Notes under the pieces: model-generated
Seen by the model: the letters and a program-made list of their open reading frames with translations, nothing else
What the model was told of the DNA's origin: nothing
Database searches by the model: none
Translations under genes and position numbers: made by a program
Origin: Deltaproteobacteria bacterium
Lineage (GTDB): Bacteria; Myxococcota_A; Polyangia; JAAYKL01
Direction: 5' to 3'
Assembly: GCA_030621515.1 (NCBI GenBank)
Contig: JAUXHN010000008.1
Location: 1-46,003, forward strand
DNA: 46,003 nucleotides
Shown here: positions 15,862-22,812 of the stretch, one piece after another
Numbering within the stretch: position 1 is the stretch's first letter
Layout: each line of letters opens with the position of its first letter

Positions 15862-16371
15862 TTATCCCGTCTCGACATCGAATTCGGGGATATCGAACCA
15901 GTAGCCGCTACCCTTGATCGCATCGAGCTCTGCGTTGACCAGCGCCAGGTGTCCGGATTCGATCTCGACAAAACGCTCGAAGAAGCTTTTTGCCTCGTCG
16001 GGAAGCTTCTCCACCAGCCCGGCGTAGAACCGGCTGGTCTCGGACTCGATCGCTGCGGCCGTTTCCAGGGCTCCGAGCTCGGCAGTCGCAGTTTCTTTCA
16101 CGTCGCCGCTCGCCAGTTTGCCGACTTCCTTTTCGATCCAGTCGAGGGAGGGTAGCGTAGTTTCGAGATCTTCCGCCGAGAGCTTGTTGCCTTCCTTCCA
16201 GTCCTTGAGCTTCTTCTCCAGGTACTTGACGTGATCGTTTTCCTCGCTGGCCATGAGTCCGAATACCCGGCGGGCGACGGGATCTTTCGCGGCGTCCTGG
16301 GATTCCACGTAGTGCTCGCGAATTCTGATCTCATACTCGATTGCCGTTATTATCGCTTCTTCGATTTGCAT
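15862..16371 (-). CDS. Ferritin-like (rubrerythrin-superfamily) diiron protein
   Basis: The 169-aa protein has helix signatures AIEYEIRIREHY, ASEENDHVKYLE, AIESETSRFYAGL and VEIESGHLALVN, matching the four diiron ligand helices. Its C-terminal tail (GYWFDIPEFDVETG) resembles the tail of the protein encoded divergently at 16622, suggesting paralogues. No rubredoxin-like domain is present. It would be driven by the minus-strand -24/-12 promoter at 16414. Family role: peroxide or O2 reduction, or iron handling; the substrate is not known. Confidence 0.87.
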   Translation of the reverse strand: MQIEEAIITAIEYEIRIREHYVESQDAAKDPVARRVFGLMASEENDHVKYLEKKLKDWKEGNKLSAEDLETTLPSLDWIEKEVGKLASGDVKETATAELGALETAAAIESETSRFYAGLVEKLPDEAKSFFERFVEIESGHLALVNAELDAIKGSGYWFDIPEFDVETG

Positions 16372-16413
16372 GACACTTCACCCTTTCTTGAATTGGATCT
16401 CACAATAATGCCT

Positions 16414-16429
16414 AGCAAATCCCAAGCCA
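16414..16429 (-). promoter_or_regulatory. Sigma-54 (-24/-12) promoter, minus strand
   Basis: On the minus strand: TGGCTTGGGATTTGC, with GG (complement of 16427-16428) and GC (complement of 16415-16416) ten bases apart and an intact TTGC -12 block; the -24 block deviates at two bases. It faces the ferritin-like gene that starts at 16371, about 43 bases away. Confidence 0.55.
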
Positions 16430-16489
16430 ACCGCGGAACGCCCCCCGTTGGCTATTTTCGTCAGGAATGTATCATTGTATTCTCTGTTT

Positions 16490-16508
16490 TGAGACAGTTG
16501 GTGAGACA
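16490..16508. promoter_or_regulatory. Paired TGAGACA repeats between divergent sigma-54 promoters
   Basis: TGAGACA occurs at 16490-16496 and 16502-16508 as direct repeats 12 bases apart, joined by GTTGG. The string GTGAGACACTT at 16501 is also present at 1097. The pair lies roughly 60 bases from the minus-strand promoter and about 29 bases from the plus-strand promoter. Confidence 0.65.
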
Positions 16509-16536
16509 CTTTTGTGGAGATCCAGGGAATAATGGG

Positions 16537-16552
16537 TGGCACGGTGTTTGCT
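16537..16552 (+). promoter_or_regulatory. Sigma-54 (-24/-12) promoter, plus strand
   Basis: TGGCACG, four bases (GTGT), then TTGCT: a perfect consensus match, with GG at 16538-16539 and GC at 16550-16551. It lies about 70 bases upstream of the ATG at 16622. Confidence 0.85.
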
Positions 16553-16621
16553 CTTGCCGTGGTATGTCCCGACTTCTGGATTTCAGCGGAAACAGATTGG
16601 GTAAAGTACAAGGAGGAAACG

Positions 16622-17137
16622 ATGGATAGAATATCGTCTATAGAGTTGGCTATAACAAACGAGCACACGGAAATGGAATACTATCTGGGGCAAGCGCGTC
16701 GGTCCAAAAACCCGGTGGCGAAGTTGCTCTTCGAAACTCTGGCAGCGGACGAAAAGGAGCATATGGTGCGCATCGAGGGGTTGCATCGCAAGCTCACTGC
16801 AGACGGCTCATGGCCGGACGACCTACCGATAGAGGTGGCGGGCACCGAAATCCTCGGGCGGGTCAACGAGCTCATGGAAGAAAAGGACACCTCTGCCTCG
16901 CACGACGATGATGATATTGCGGCTCTGGAGAAAGCCGCGAAGGGGGAGGCGGATGGATCCAAGTTTTACAAGGAGTTGGCGCAGGTTTGCGATAACCCGA
17001 AGGAGAAAATATTCTTCGAGTTCCTCGCGAAAATCGAGCGCGAGCACCTGCTCTCCATACAGGATTCCCTCTTCTATTTGAGGGACCCGGAGGCCTGGTT
17101 CGAGGAAAAAGGTCGTTCCAGTTTCGACGGTGGTTAG
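16622..17137 (+). CDS. Ferritin-like (rubrerythrin-superfamily) diiron protein
   Basis: The ATG at 16622 is preceded by AAGGAGG, which decides the start over the longer frame. The 171-aa protein carries AITNEHTEMEYYL, AADEKEHMVRIEG, KGEADGSKFYKEL and AKIEREHLLSIQD, the four ligand helices of the family. The tail (DPEAWFEEKGRSSFDGG) is aromatic and acidic like that of the divergent paralogue. The next gene, for an FMN enzyme, starts inside its last codons, so the two are co-translated. Confidence 0.88.
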   Translation: MDRISSIELAITNEHTEMEYYLGQARRSKNPVAKLLFETLAADEKEHMVRIEGLHRKLTADGSWPDDLPIEVAGTEILGRVNELMEEKDTSASHDDDDIAALEKAAKGEADGSKFYKELAQVCDNPKEKIFFEFLAKIEREHLLSIQDSLFYLRDPEAWFEEKGRSSFDGG

Positions 17138-18104
17138 TACGAGACAGGGAAGTCCGGTCACCCGCGTAACCGAGCTTCTCGGAATCGACTATCCAATCGT
17201 GCAAGGCGGAATGGTGTGGGCGTCGGGGTGGAGGCTGGCGGCGGCGGTCTCCAACGCAGGGGCCCTGGGGCTCATCGGGGCCGGCTCGATGGACTCGGGA
17301 CTGCTGGAGGAACACATCGTGAAACTCGGGGCGGCGTGTGAAAAGCCCTTCGGCGTGAACATTCCCGTTTCCAATAAAAGAGCCGGCGATCTGATCGATG
17401 TGTGCCTGCATCACAGGGTGCCAGTAGTCTTCACTTCCGCCGGTGGGCCCGGCGTGTACACCGATCGGTTGAAAGCGGCAGGCGTGAAGGTGGCGCACGT
17501 GGTGCCCAGCGACAAGCTCGCTCGCAAGGCGGAATCAGCCGGGTGTGACGCGGTCGTTGCGGAGGGCACCGAGGCGGGTGGGCACAACGGGTTGCAGGAG
17601 ATAACCAGCATGGTTCTGTGGCCGTCGGTTGTGGACGCAGTGAAGATTCCGGTCATCGCTGCAGGCGGTATTGCGGACGGACGCGGGATGACTGCAGCCC
17701 TTGCGCTCGGCGCGGAAGGTGTTCAGGTGGGGACCCGCTACGCGCTCACCGAGGAGTCCAGCGCCCACGACGCGTACAAGGAGGCCGTCCTGCGATCCGA
17801 GCAGGGAGACATACCCCTGTACCTGCGCTCTTACATGCCGACACGGGCGATAGCCAACGAATACGTGAAGTCGGTCATTAGCGCGCAGCGAGATGGCGCC
17901 ACCGACGGGGAACTCGCGCGGATTCGAGGCGTGGGGCGATCGAGAATGGGGATCTTCGAGGGCGATCTCGAACAGGGCGAGCTGGAGATCGGGCAGGTGG
18001 GGAGCAGCGTGGAAAGAATTGTTTCCGCAAGGGAAGTCACACTGGAGATGATCGCCCAATACAAACGGGTGATCGAGCGATTGTCATATGAGATGACACC
18101 ATGA
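17130..18104 (+). CDS. FMN-dependent enoyl-ACP reductase (FabK)/nitronate monooxygenase-like enzyme
   Basis: The 324-aa TIM-barrel flavoprotein starts at a GTG eight bases inside the preceding gene. Family marks are the N-terminal YPIVQGGMVWASGWRLAAAVSNAGALG, the central VVAEGTEAGGHNG and the FMN-phosphate site IAAGGIADGRGM...GAEGVQVGTRY. The same fold serves FabK enoyl-ACP reductases and nitronate monooxygenases, and the two are hard to tell apart without a tree. No fatty-acid synthesis gene is nearby; the partner is a diiron protein under sigma-54 control. A detoxification or redox role such as nitronate removal is therefore as plausible as lipid synthesis. Confidence 0.88.
   Translation: MVSTRQGSPVTRVTELLGIDYPIVQGGMVWASGWRLAAAVSNAGALGLIGAGSMDSGLLEEHIVKLGAACEKPFGVNIPVSNKRAGDLIDVCLHHRVPVVFTSAGGPGVYTDRLKAAGVKVAHVVPSDKLARKAESAGCDAVVAEGTEAGGHNGLQEITSMVLWPSVVDAVKIPVIAAGGIADGRGMTAALALGAEGVQVGTRYALTEESSAHDAYKEAVLRSEQGDIPLYLRSYMPTRAIANEYVKSVISAQRDGATDGELARIRGVGRSRMGIFEGDLEQGELEIGQVGSSVERIVSAREVTLEMIAQYKRVIERLSYEMTP
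18083..18099. promoter_or_regulatory. Inverted repeat TGTCAT-N5-ATGACA upstream of the rubredoxin promoter
   Basis: A perfect 6-bp inverted repeat with a 5-base spacer, at the very end of the preceding coding region and 43 bases upstream of the -24/-12 promoter at 18142. It shares the TGTC/GACA core with the TGAGACA sites but is not the same sequence, so it may be a degenerate or different operator. Confidence 0.35.
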
Positions 18105-18141
18105 ACTCGATTTTAATTGGGGTGGCGCTCATCTGATGTTT

Positions 18142-18157
18142 TGGCACACGTGTTGCA
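18142..18157 (+). promoter_or_regulatory. Sigma-54 (-24/-12) promoter of the rubredoxin gene
   Basis: TGGCACA, CGTG, then TTGCA: one base off the consensus, with GG at 18143-18144 and GC at 18155-18156 ten bases apart. It lies about 69 bases before the rubredoxin ATG. Confidence 0.75.
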
Positions 18158-18225
18158 AAAACATTTGGCAAGCACTCAACGCTCATGTAGATCGTTAAGC
18201 ACGGGCAAAAAATGGAGATTTCAAA

Positions 18226-18384
18226 ATGAAAAAGTACGAATGCGATGCATGCGGTTGGGTCTACGACGAGGAAAAGGGTCACCCGGCGAGTGGAGTCGAG
18301 CCGGGGACCAAGTTCGAGGATATTCCCGAGGATTGGGTATGCCCCTTGTGTGGTGTCGGCAAGGACGGCTTCAGCGAAGTGTGA
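18226..18384 (+). CDS. rd: Rubredoxin
   Basis: This 52-aa protein starts [18 protein letters not shown] and has both iron-binding pairs, CDACG and CPLCG (Cys 6, 9, 39 and 42), with the conserved W and the PEDWVCP context. It is a small cytoplasmic one-electron carrier. In anaerobes it donates electrons to superoxide reductase, rubrerythrin and flavodiiron protein, all of which are encoded in this window (1559, 2477 and 19518). GGAG about 10 bases upstream serves as ribosome site. It has its own -24/-12 promoter and is followed by a REP-like palindrome and another ferritin-like gene. Confidence 0.97.
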   Translation: MKKYECDACGWVYDEEKGHPASGVEPGTKFEDIPEDWVCPLCGVGKDGFSEV

Positions 18385-18401
18385 GCAACCAGTACGGCTT
18401 T

Positions 18402-18440
18402 AACCCCATCCCGGCCTTCCCCTGTGAGGGGAAGGGGAAG
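18402..18440 (+). repeat. REP-like palindromic element, copy 2
   Basis: ACCCCATCCCGGCC, then an 8-bp stem CCTTCCCC/GGGGAAGG (18415-18435) with loop TGTGA, then GGGAAG. It is the same design as the element at 15821-15858 in opposite orientation. It separates rubredoxin from the downstream ferritin-like gene and may attenuate or end the rubredoxin transcript. Confidence 0.65.
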
Positions 18441-18473
18441 TTGATGGAAGCCGGCTTTAATAAGGAGGATCAG

Positions 18474-18929
18474 ATGAATGAACTCAATACCGTTAATGAG
18501 ATATTAGATTATGCCATCCAGATGGAGCAGGACGCGGTCGATCTCTACACGGATCTCGCCGGCAAGGTGAAAAACGAAGCGACAAAGAAGACCTTCCTGG
18601 AATACGCAAACGAGGAGCGTGGCCACAAGACAAAGCTCCAGAGGGTGAAGGGCGGCAGGAAGCTCATCGACGCGGAGCAGAAAATACAGGATCTCAAGAT
18701 CTCCGACTATACCAACGATGTGGTGCTGGATGACAACCCCAGCTATCAGGACGTGCTCCTCTTCGCCATCAAACAGGAGAAGCAGGCCTACAGGCTCTAC
18801 ATGGACCTGGCGGCGGCCACCGATGACGCCGAGCTGAAGGAGACCATGATCGGCCTGGCCAACGAAGAGGCGAAGCACAAGCTCAGATTCGAAATTGAGT
18901 ACGACGACCACGTGCTCGTTGAAAACTAG
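18474..18929 (+). CDS. Ferritin-like (rubrerythrin-superfamily) diiron protein
   Basis: The ATG at 18474 follows AAGGAGG by five bases, which decides the start. The 151-aa protein has the helices AIQMEQDAVDLYTDLA, ANEERGHKTKLQ, AIKQEKQAYRLYMDLA and ANEEAKHKLRFEIEYDDHV. The two halves resemble each other closely, as expected for a bundle from duplicated helix pairs. No rubredoxin-like domain is fused, but a separate rubredoxin is encoded just upstream and could reduce it. Likely a rubrerythrin-type peroxidase. Confidence 0.92.
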   Translation: MNELNTVNEILDYAIQMEQDAVDLYTDLAGKVKNEATKKTFLEYANEERGHKTKLQRVKGGRKLIDAEQKIQDLKISDYTNDVVLDDNPSYQDVLLFAIKQEKQAYRLYMDLAAATDDAELKETMIGLANEEAKHKLRFEIEYDDHVLVEN

Positions 18930-18996
18930 TTTTCACGCACAGCAGTTTGTTTTTTAGCACGATTCCATCAACGGTTTCTTTGAGGAGGAACATGCA

Positions 18997-19518
18997 ATGT
19001 TGGACAAGAAAATAGAAGAGGCCATAAACGGCCAGATAAACGCCGAGATATATTCATCGTACCTGTACTACTCGATGTCGGCGTACTTCGATTCCGTGAG
19101 TTTGAGTGGTTTTGCCCACTGGATGCGCGCGCAGGCGCTGGAGGAGATGACGCACGCTCACAAGTTCTTTGGTTACATTAACGATCGCGGCGGCAGGGTG
19201 GTGCTCTCCGCTATTGAAGCACCGCAGCTGGAATGGGATTCGCCCACCGCGGTGGCCGAACATGTTTACAATCACGAGGTGCTTGTCTCCGGGCTGATAA
19301 ACAAACTGATGGACCTCGCGCTGTCGCTGAGCGACCACGCTACGGCCAACTTCCTTCAGTGGTTTGTCGCGGAGCAGGTGGAGGAGGAGGCGTCGGCGGA
19401 TGAAGTGGTGCAGAAGTTGAAGCTCGTCGACAAGAAGGAGGGCGGCCTGTTCATGCTCGACCAGGAGATGGGCAAGCGCGCATTCACCCTGCCGCCCGAG
19501 TTGACGGGGGGCGCGTGA
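18997..19518 (+). CDS. ftn: Non-haem ferritin
   Basis: The 173-aa protein is a bacterial ferritin of the FtnA type: [31 protein letters not shown] at the start, the ferroxidase ligands in INAEIYSSY and [11 protein letters not shown], and [13 protein letters not shown] in helix 4. It forms a 24-mer cage that oxidises and stores iron, limiting Fenton chemistry. GAGGAGG lies just upstream. Its stop overlaps the start of the flavodiiron gene by one base, so the iron store and O2 reductase are made together. Confidence 0.96.
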   Translation: MLDKKIEEAINGQINAEIYSSYLYYSMSAYFDSVSLSGFAHWMRAQALEEMTHAHKFFGYINDRGGRVVLSAIEAPQLEWDSPTAVAEHVYNHEVLVSGLINKLMDLALSLSDHATANFLQWFVAEQVEEEASADEVVQKLKLVDKKEGGLFMLDQEMGKRAFTLPPELTGGA

Positions 19519-20735
19519 TGGACTCGTCGTTCAGGGCGGTCAAGATCTCCGATAGCGTCTACTGGGTGGGCGCGATCGATTGGGGGGTGCGCAGCTTTCA
19601 CGGGTACCTCACCTCCCGCGGAACCACGTACAACGCGTTTCTGGTGATCGCGGACAAGGTGACCTTGATTGACACGGTGAAGGCGAGTTTTGGCGAGGAG
19701 ATGATGGCCAGGATCTCTTCGGTCATCGATCCGAGCAAGATCGACTTCATAATCTCCAACCACTCGGAAATGGATCACACGGGCTATCTCCCGCAGGCGA
19801 TACAAGCGATGAACCCCAGCCGGGTTTTCGCGTCCCCGATGGGACAAAAAGCCCTGGGGATGCACTTTCACTGGGATCAGGAAATTGAGGTGGTGAAGAC
19901 CGGCGACAAGATAGACCTGGGCAACAAGACTCTGAGCTTCGTGGAGGCCCGGATGCTCCACTGGCCCGACAGCATGTTCACGTACCTCGAGGACGAGGGC
20001 GTCCTTTTCACCAACGACGTTTTCGGCATGCACATAGCTTCGAGCGAGCGCTTCGCCGACGAGATCGACCTGTCGGTATTGAAGTACGAGGGCGCCAAGT
20101 ACTACGCGAACATCATCTTGCATCTTTCTCCAATCGTGACGAAGTTCCTCGAGAAGCTTCCTTCCTTCAATCTGGACATGAAGATCATCGCGCCGGATCA
20201 CGGGCCGATCTGGAGGCGGGATCTGAATCAGGTCGTGGAGTGGTACTCGGGCTGGGCCGAGCAGAAACCGACGAACAAGGCCGTGGTGGTCTTCGACTCG
20301 ATGTGGGAGAGCACAGCCAAAATGGCGCGGGCGGTGGGGGACGGCCTCACCGAAAACGGCGCCTCGGTCAAGCTCATGCCTCTCGGCGGATCCCACCGGA
20401 GCGACGTCATTACCGAGCTGCTGGATGCCGGCGCGCTGCTGGTGGGCTCGCCGACCATCAATAACCAGATTTACCCAACTGTTGCGGACGTGATGAACTA
20501 CCTGAAGGGTCTCAAGCCCCAAAATCTCATCGGCGCGACCTTCGGCTCCTACGGCTGGAGCGGCGAGGCGGTGAAGCATCTGGATCAGATCATGCAAGAG
20601 ATGAAAGTGAATCTGGTCCAGGAGGGATTGCGAGTGAAATACGTTCCGGCCGAGGAAGACCTGGCGACTTGCAGAGATCTGGGCGCTGCCGTTGCCGCCA
20701 GGCTGGTGTCCACGCGAAATCAAATTGACGGATAA
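19518..20735 (+). CDS. fprA: Flavodiiron protein (FprA type, O2/NO reductase)
   Basis: The 405-aa protein has an N-terminal metallo-beta-lactamase-like diiron domain with the ligand motif H82-S-E84-M-D86-H87 and later HWPDSMF, TNDVFGMH and APDHGPIW. The C-terminal flavodoxin domain (from about residue 255) contains VVFDSMWESTAKMA and later FGSYGWSGEA. Such enzymes reduce O2 to water or NO to N2O in the cytoplasm with electrons from rubredoxin. I chose the ATG at 19518, which overlaps the ferritin stop, over the GTG one codon earlier. No extra rubredoxin or reductase domain is fused. Confidence 0.96.
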   Translation: MDSSFRAVKISDSVYWVGAIDWGVRSFHGYLTSRGTTYNAFLVIADKVTLIDTVKASFGEEMMARISSVIDPSKIDFIISNHSEMDHTGYLPQAIQAMNPSRVFASPMGQKALGMHFHWDQEIEVVKTGDKIDLGNKTLSFVEARMLHWPDSMFTYLEDEGVLFTNDVFGMHIASSERFADEIDLSVLKYEGAKYYANIILHLSPIVTKFLEKLPSFNLDMKIIAPDHGPIWRRDLNQVVEWYSGWAEQKPTNKAVVVFDSMWESTAKMARAVGDGLTENGASVKLMPLGGSHRSDVITELLDAGALLVGSPTINNQIYPTVADVMNYLKGLKPQNLIGATFGSYGWSGEAVKHLDQIMQEMKVNLVQEGLRVKYVPAEEDLATCRDLGAAVAARLVSTRNQIDG

Positions 20736-21501
20736 CAACAACTCAGTACTGCGTCCGCCACACAGCGTTTTTGAGGAACTGTATGCAAGATACAACCATC
20801 GCAGGTTCGTTCATCCGGATCCGCTAGAATTTCTTTACGCATATGACGATCTTCGCGATCGGGAGATCGTGGCGCTCATCGCATCATCCCTCGCTTATGG
20901 TCGAGTTCAACAGATCTTGAGGAGCGTATCGATCGTGCTAGAGGCGATCGGTTCTCCCCTGCGCTATGTCCGAACAACTTCAAGACCAAAGATGAAGCGT
21001 CACTTTCGCAACTTCAAGCACCGTTTTACAACCGGCGACGAGGTGGCCGATCTCCTCTTCGGCATCGAGCGTGCGGTCGAGAAACACGGCTCACTGGGCA
21101 ATTGCTTCGCCCGCGGAATCGACCGAAGAGACAAGACTGTGAAAAGCGCGCTTGGCCATTTTGCGACCGAGTTGACCGCGCCTGTCGGCAATATGAAAAC
21201 GAGCTTGATTCCGGATCCCAAAAAGGGCAGCGCCTGCAAACGGCTCAACCTGATGTTGCGATGGATGGTGAGAAGAGATGATGTGGATCCGGGTGGATGG
21301 GATCAGATTGACAAATCCATGCTGATAGTCCCCCTGGATATCCACATGCACCGCATCGCCATTGAGCACGGCCTGACCAGACGCAAGAACGCGAACATGC
21401 GGACCGCTCTCGAAGTCACAGATGCCTTTGCCAGGTACTCAGCGGAAGATCCCGTTCGATACGACTTTGCGCTGACTCGCCCCGGAATAGGCGGCCACTG
21501 A
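20725..21501 (+). CDS. TIGR02757 (DUF2400) family protein of unknown function
   Basis: The frame shows the family motifs: YNHRRFVHPDPLEFLY near the start, DREIVALIASSLAYGRVQQI, a central CKRLNLMLRWMVRRDDVDPGGW and PLDIHMHRIA. These are widely conserved in bacteria, but the function is unknown; the helix arrangement recalls DNA-glycosylase-like folds. The start is uncertain: I give the TTG at 20725, which overlaps the flavodiiron gene end, while an earlier start at 20692 is also open. The C-terminus (TRPGIGGH) is complete or nearly so. It follows the ferritin/flavodiiron pair and may be co-transcribed. Confidence 0.85.
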   Translation: MTDNNNSVLRPPHSVFEELYARYNHRRFVHPDPLEFLYAYDDLRDREIVALIASSLAYGRVQQILRSVSIVLEAIGSPLRYVRTTSRPKMKRHFRNFKHRFTTGDEVADLLFGIERAVEKHGSLGNCFARGIDRRDKTVKSALGHFATELTAPVGNMKTSLIPDPKKGSACKRLNLMLRWMVRRDDVDPGGWDQIDKSMLIVPLDIHMHRIAIEHGLTRRKNANMRTALEVTDAFARYSAEDPVRYDFALTRPGIGGH

Positions 21502-21635
21502 TACTTGGCTGACGCTGTTCATCTCGGTTCAAAGATATGGCTCTATGCCGAAGGCTCGAGGGCGGGATCCAGGAAGCGGGCAGCGAGGTAAATGGGTTTT
21601 GCACAAAAGTCATCAACATAAATACCTGAAGAGGT

Positions 21636-21655
21636 AATAAGTGGTATGACTTATT
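21636..21655. repeat. Inverted repeat AATAAGT-N6-ACTTATT in the intergenic region
   Basis: A perfect 7-bp inverted repeat with spacer GGTATG, in the 21502-21774 stretch that otherwise shows no coding sequence. It is about 120 bases upstream of the nucleotidyltransferase gene and could be an operator or the end of a transcript. There is no T-run. Confidence 0.4.
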
Positions 21656-21744
21656 CACTATTCAGGGAGAAAAGGTCGCCAGTTTGAGTTTCTCCACCAT
21701 GCCTTCCCCCGTGTGAGTAGATCCCGAAATAATGCGTTGCCAAA

Positions 21745-21760
21745 CCACGCAAATGCGTGG
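21745..21760. promoter_or_regulatory. Palindromic operator candidate of the MNT/HEPN module
   Basis: CCACGCA-AA-TGCGTGG is a perfect 7-bp inverted repeat, 14 bases before the ATG at 21775. A partial third half-site (AATGCGTTG) lies at 21730. Its position suggests binding by the DNA-binding domain of the downstream antitoxin-like protein, as in autoregulated toxin-antitoxin operons. Confidence 0.55.
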
Positions 21761-21774
21761 TATATGCGCGCAAG

Positions 21775-22362
21775 ATGAATACTCTGGCGCAGATACTTTC
21801 CTCACGCGTTCGGGCTAGTATTTTTCAGCTTCTCTTCGGTCTTGGGGAAACTGAAATACATGTTCGGGAGTTGGCGAGGCAGTCGGAATTTGCCGAAGCC
21901 AGCCTGCGACAAGAGTTGCGCAAACTACTGCGCCTCGAGTTGGTTTCTGATCGCCGTAGCGGCAACAGAGTCTACTTCAGAGCAAACCGAGACCATCCTC
22001 TCTATCCCGTCATCCACCAACTTGTCATCAGGACGATTGGCCTCGTTGAAGTCCTGGCTGTGGCACTTGCAAAGGCGGATATCGCCATTGCGTTCGTTTT
22101 TGGCTCGGTTGCTCAATCCAGGGAAGTTGGTCACAGTGATGTTGATCTCATGGTCATCGGTGAAATCGGATTGCGTAAACTGACATCTCTTCTTTCAGGC
22201 ACTTCCGAAAAAATCGGACGGGAAATCAATCCACATGTAATGACGGAGGATGAGTACCGCAAGAGAGTGAAGTCGGAAGACCACTTTGTCACAAATGTAC
22301 TCGATGGACCCAGGTTGTTCATCATAGGGACTGAAGATGACTTTGAAGCAATGGGAAAGTAA
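21775..22362 (+). CDS. Winged-helix plus minimal nucleotidyltransferase (MNT) antitoxin-like protein
   Basis: The 195-aa product (start ATG 21775; a GTG at 21757 overlaps the palindrome) has an N-terminal ArsR-like winged helix (residues about 5-80, with HVRELARQSEFAEASLRQELRKLLRLELV). The C-terminal nucleotidyltransferase domain has the motif FGSVAQSREVGHSDVDLMVIG, i.e. GSx10DxD. MNT proteins act as antitoxins that AMPylate partner HEPN RNases. The next gene overlaps by 26 bases and encodes a HEPN-like protein. The fused DNA-binding domain suggests that it also represses its own promoter. Confidence 0.87.
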   Translation: MNTLAQILSSRVRASIFQLLFGLGETEIHVRELARQSEFAEASLRQELRKLLRLELVSDRRSGNRVYFRANRDHPLYPVIHQLVIRTIGLVEVLAVALAKADIAIAFVFGSVAQSREVGHSDVDLMVIGEIGLRKLTSLLSGTSEKIGREINPHVMTEDEYRKRVKSEDHFVTNVLDGPRLFIIGTEDDFEAMGK

Positions 22363-22774
22363 CGCCTGGCTGAGGCCCGAGCCGACAAGCAAGAAGGAGG
22401 TCGCCAATCTCCTGGCAATTGTCGACCGCGATCTCAAGGACGCAACAGGGTCAATCTCCCCGGACTGGCAGTTCGGCATCGCATACAACGCAGCATTGAA
22501 ATTGTGCACTGTGCTCCTTCGAGCCGAAGGATACCGGCCAGTGCATGGACTCCAGCACTACCGAACATTGATGGCTATGCCTTTGATTCTGGGAGACGAG
22601 AAGCAGGGAGATGCGAACTACCTCGATTCGTGCCGCAAGAAACGGAATGTTGTCGAATACGATTATATAGGTGGCGCTTCAGAAAAAGATGCGAAGGAAC
22701 TTCTCCAGTTCGCCAAGGATCTGCGTCGTGAAGTCCTCGCCTGGCTGAAGGAAAACCATTCTGAATTCTTGTAG
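22337..22774 (+). CDS. HEPN-domain toxin-like protein
   Basis: The 145-aa helical protein shows the HEPN pattern. An early acidic helix (ANLLAIVDRDLKDA) is followed by IAYNAALKLCTVLLRAEGYRPVHGLQHYRTL, and the CRKKRNVVEYDYIG stretch corresponds to the HEPN active-site region, here RNxxxYD rather than a strict RX4H. It overlaps the MNT gene, the usual arrangement for MNT/HEPN toxin-antitoxin pairs. As a toxin it would be an RNase. The missing histidine raises the possibility of altered activity. Confidence 0.82.
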   Translation: MTLKQWESNAWLRPEPTSKKEVANLLAIVDRDLKDATGSISPDWQFGIAYNAALKLCTVLLRAEGYRPVHGLQHYRTLMAMPLILGDEKQGDANYLDSCRKKRNVVEYDYIGGASEKDAKELLQFAKDLRREVLAWLKENHSEFL

Positions 22775-22812
22775 CTCGCGGAGCAACCAATAACTGTTTT
22801 TCCAATGATAGA

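Noticed and set aside
19356-20795. Long minus-strand open frame opposite ferritin and flavodiiron genes (479 codons)
   Set aside because: Antisense shadow of two well-recognised genes.
21502-21756. Possible additional gene between the TIGR02757 gene and the MNT gene
   Set aside because: No frame with coding character or ribosome site; only inverted repeats are visible.
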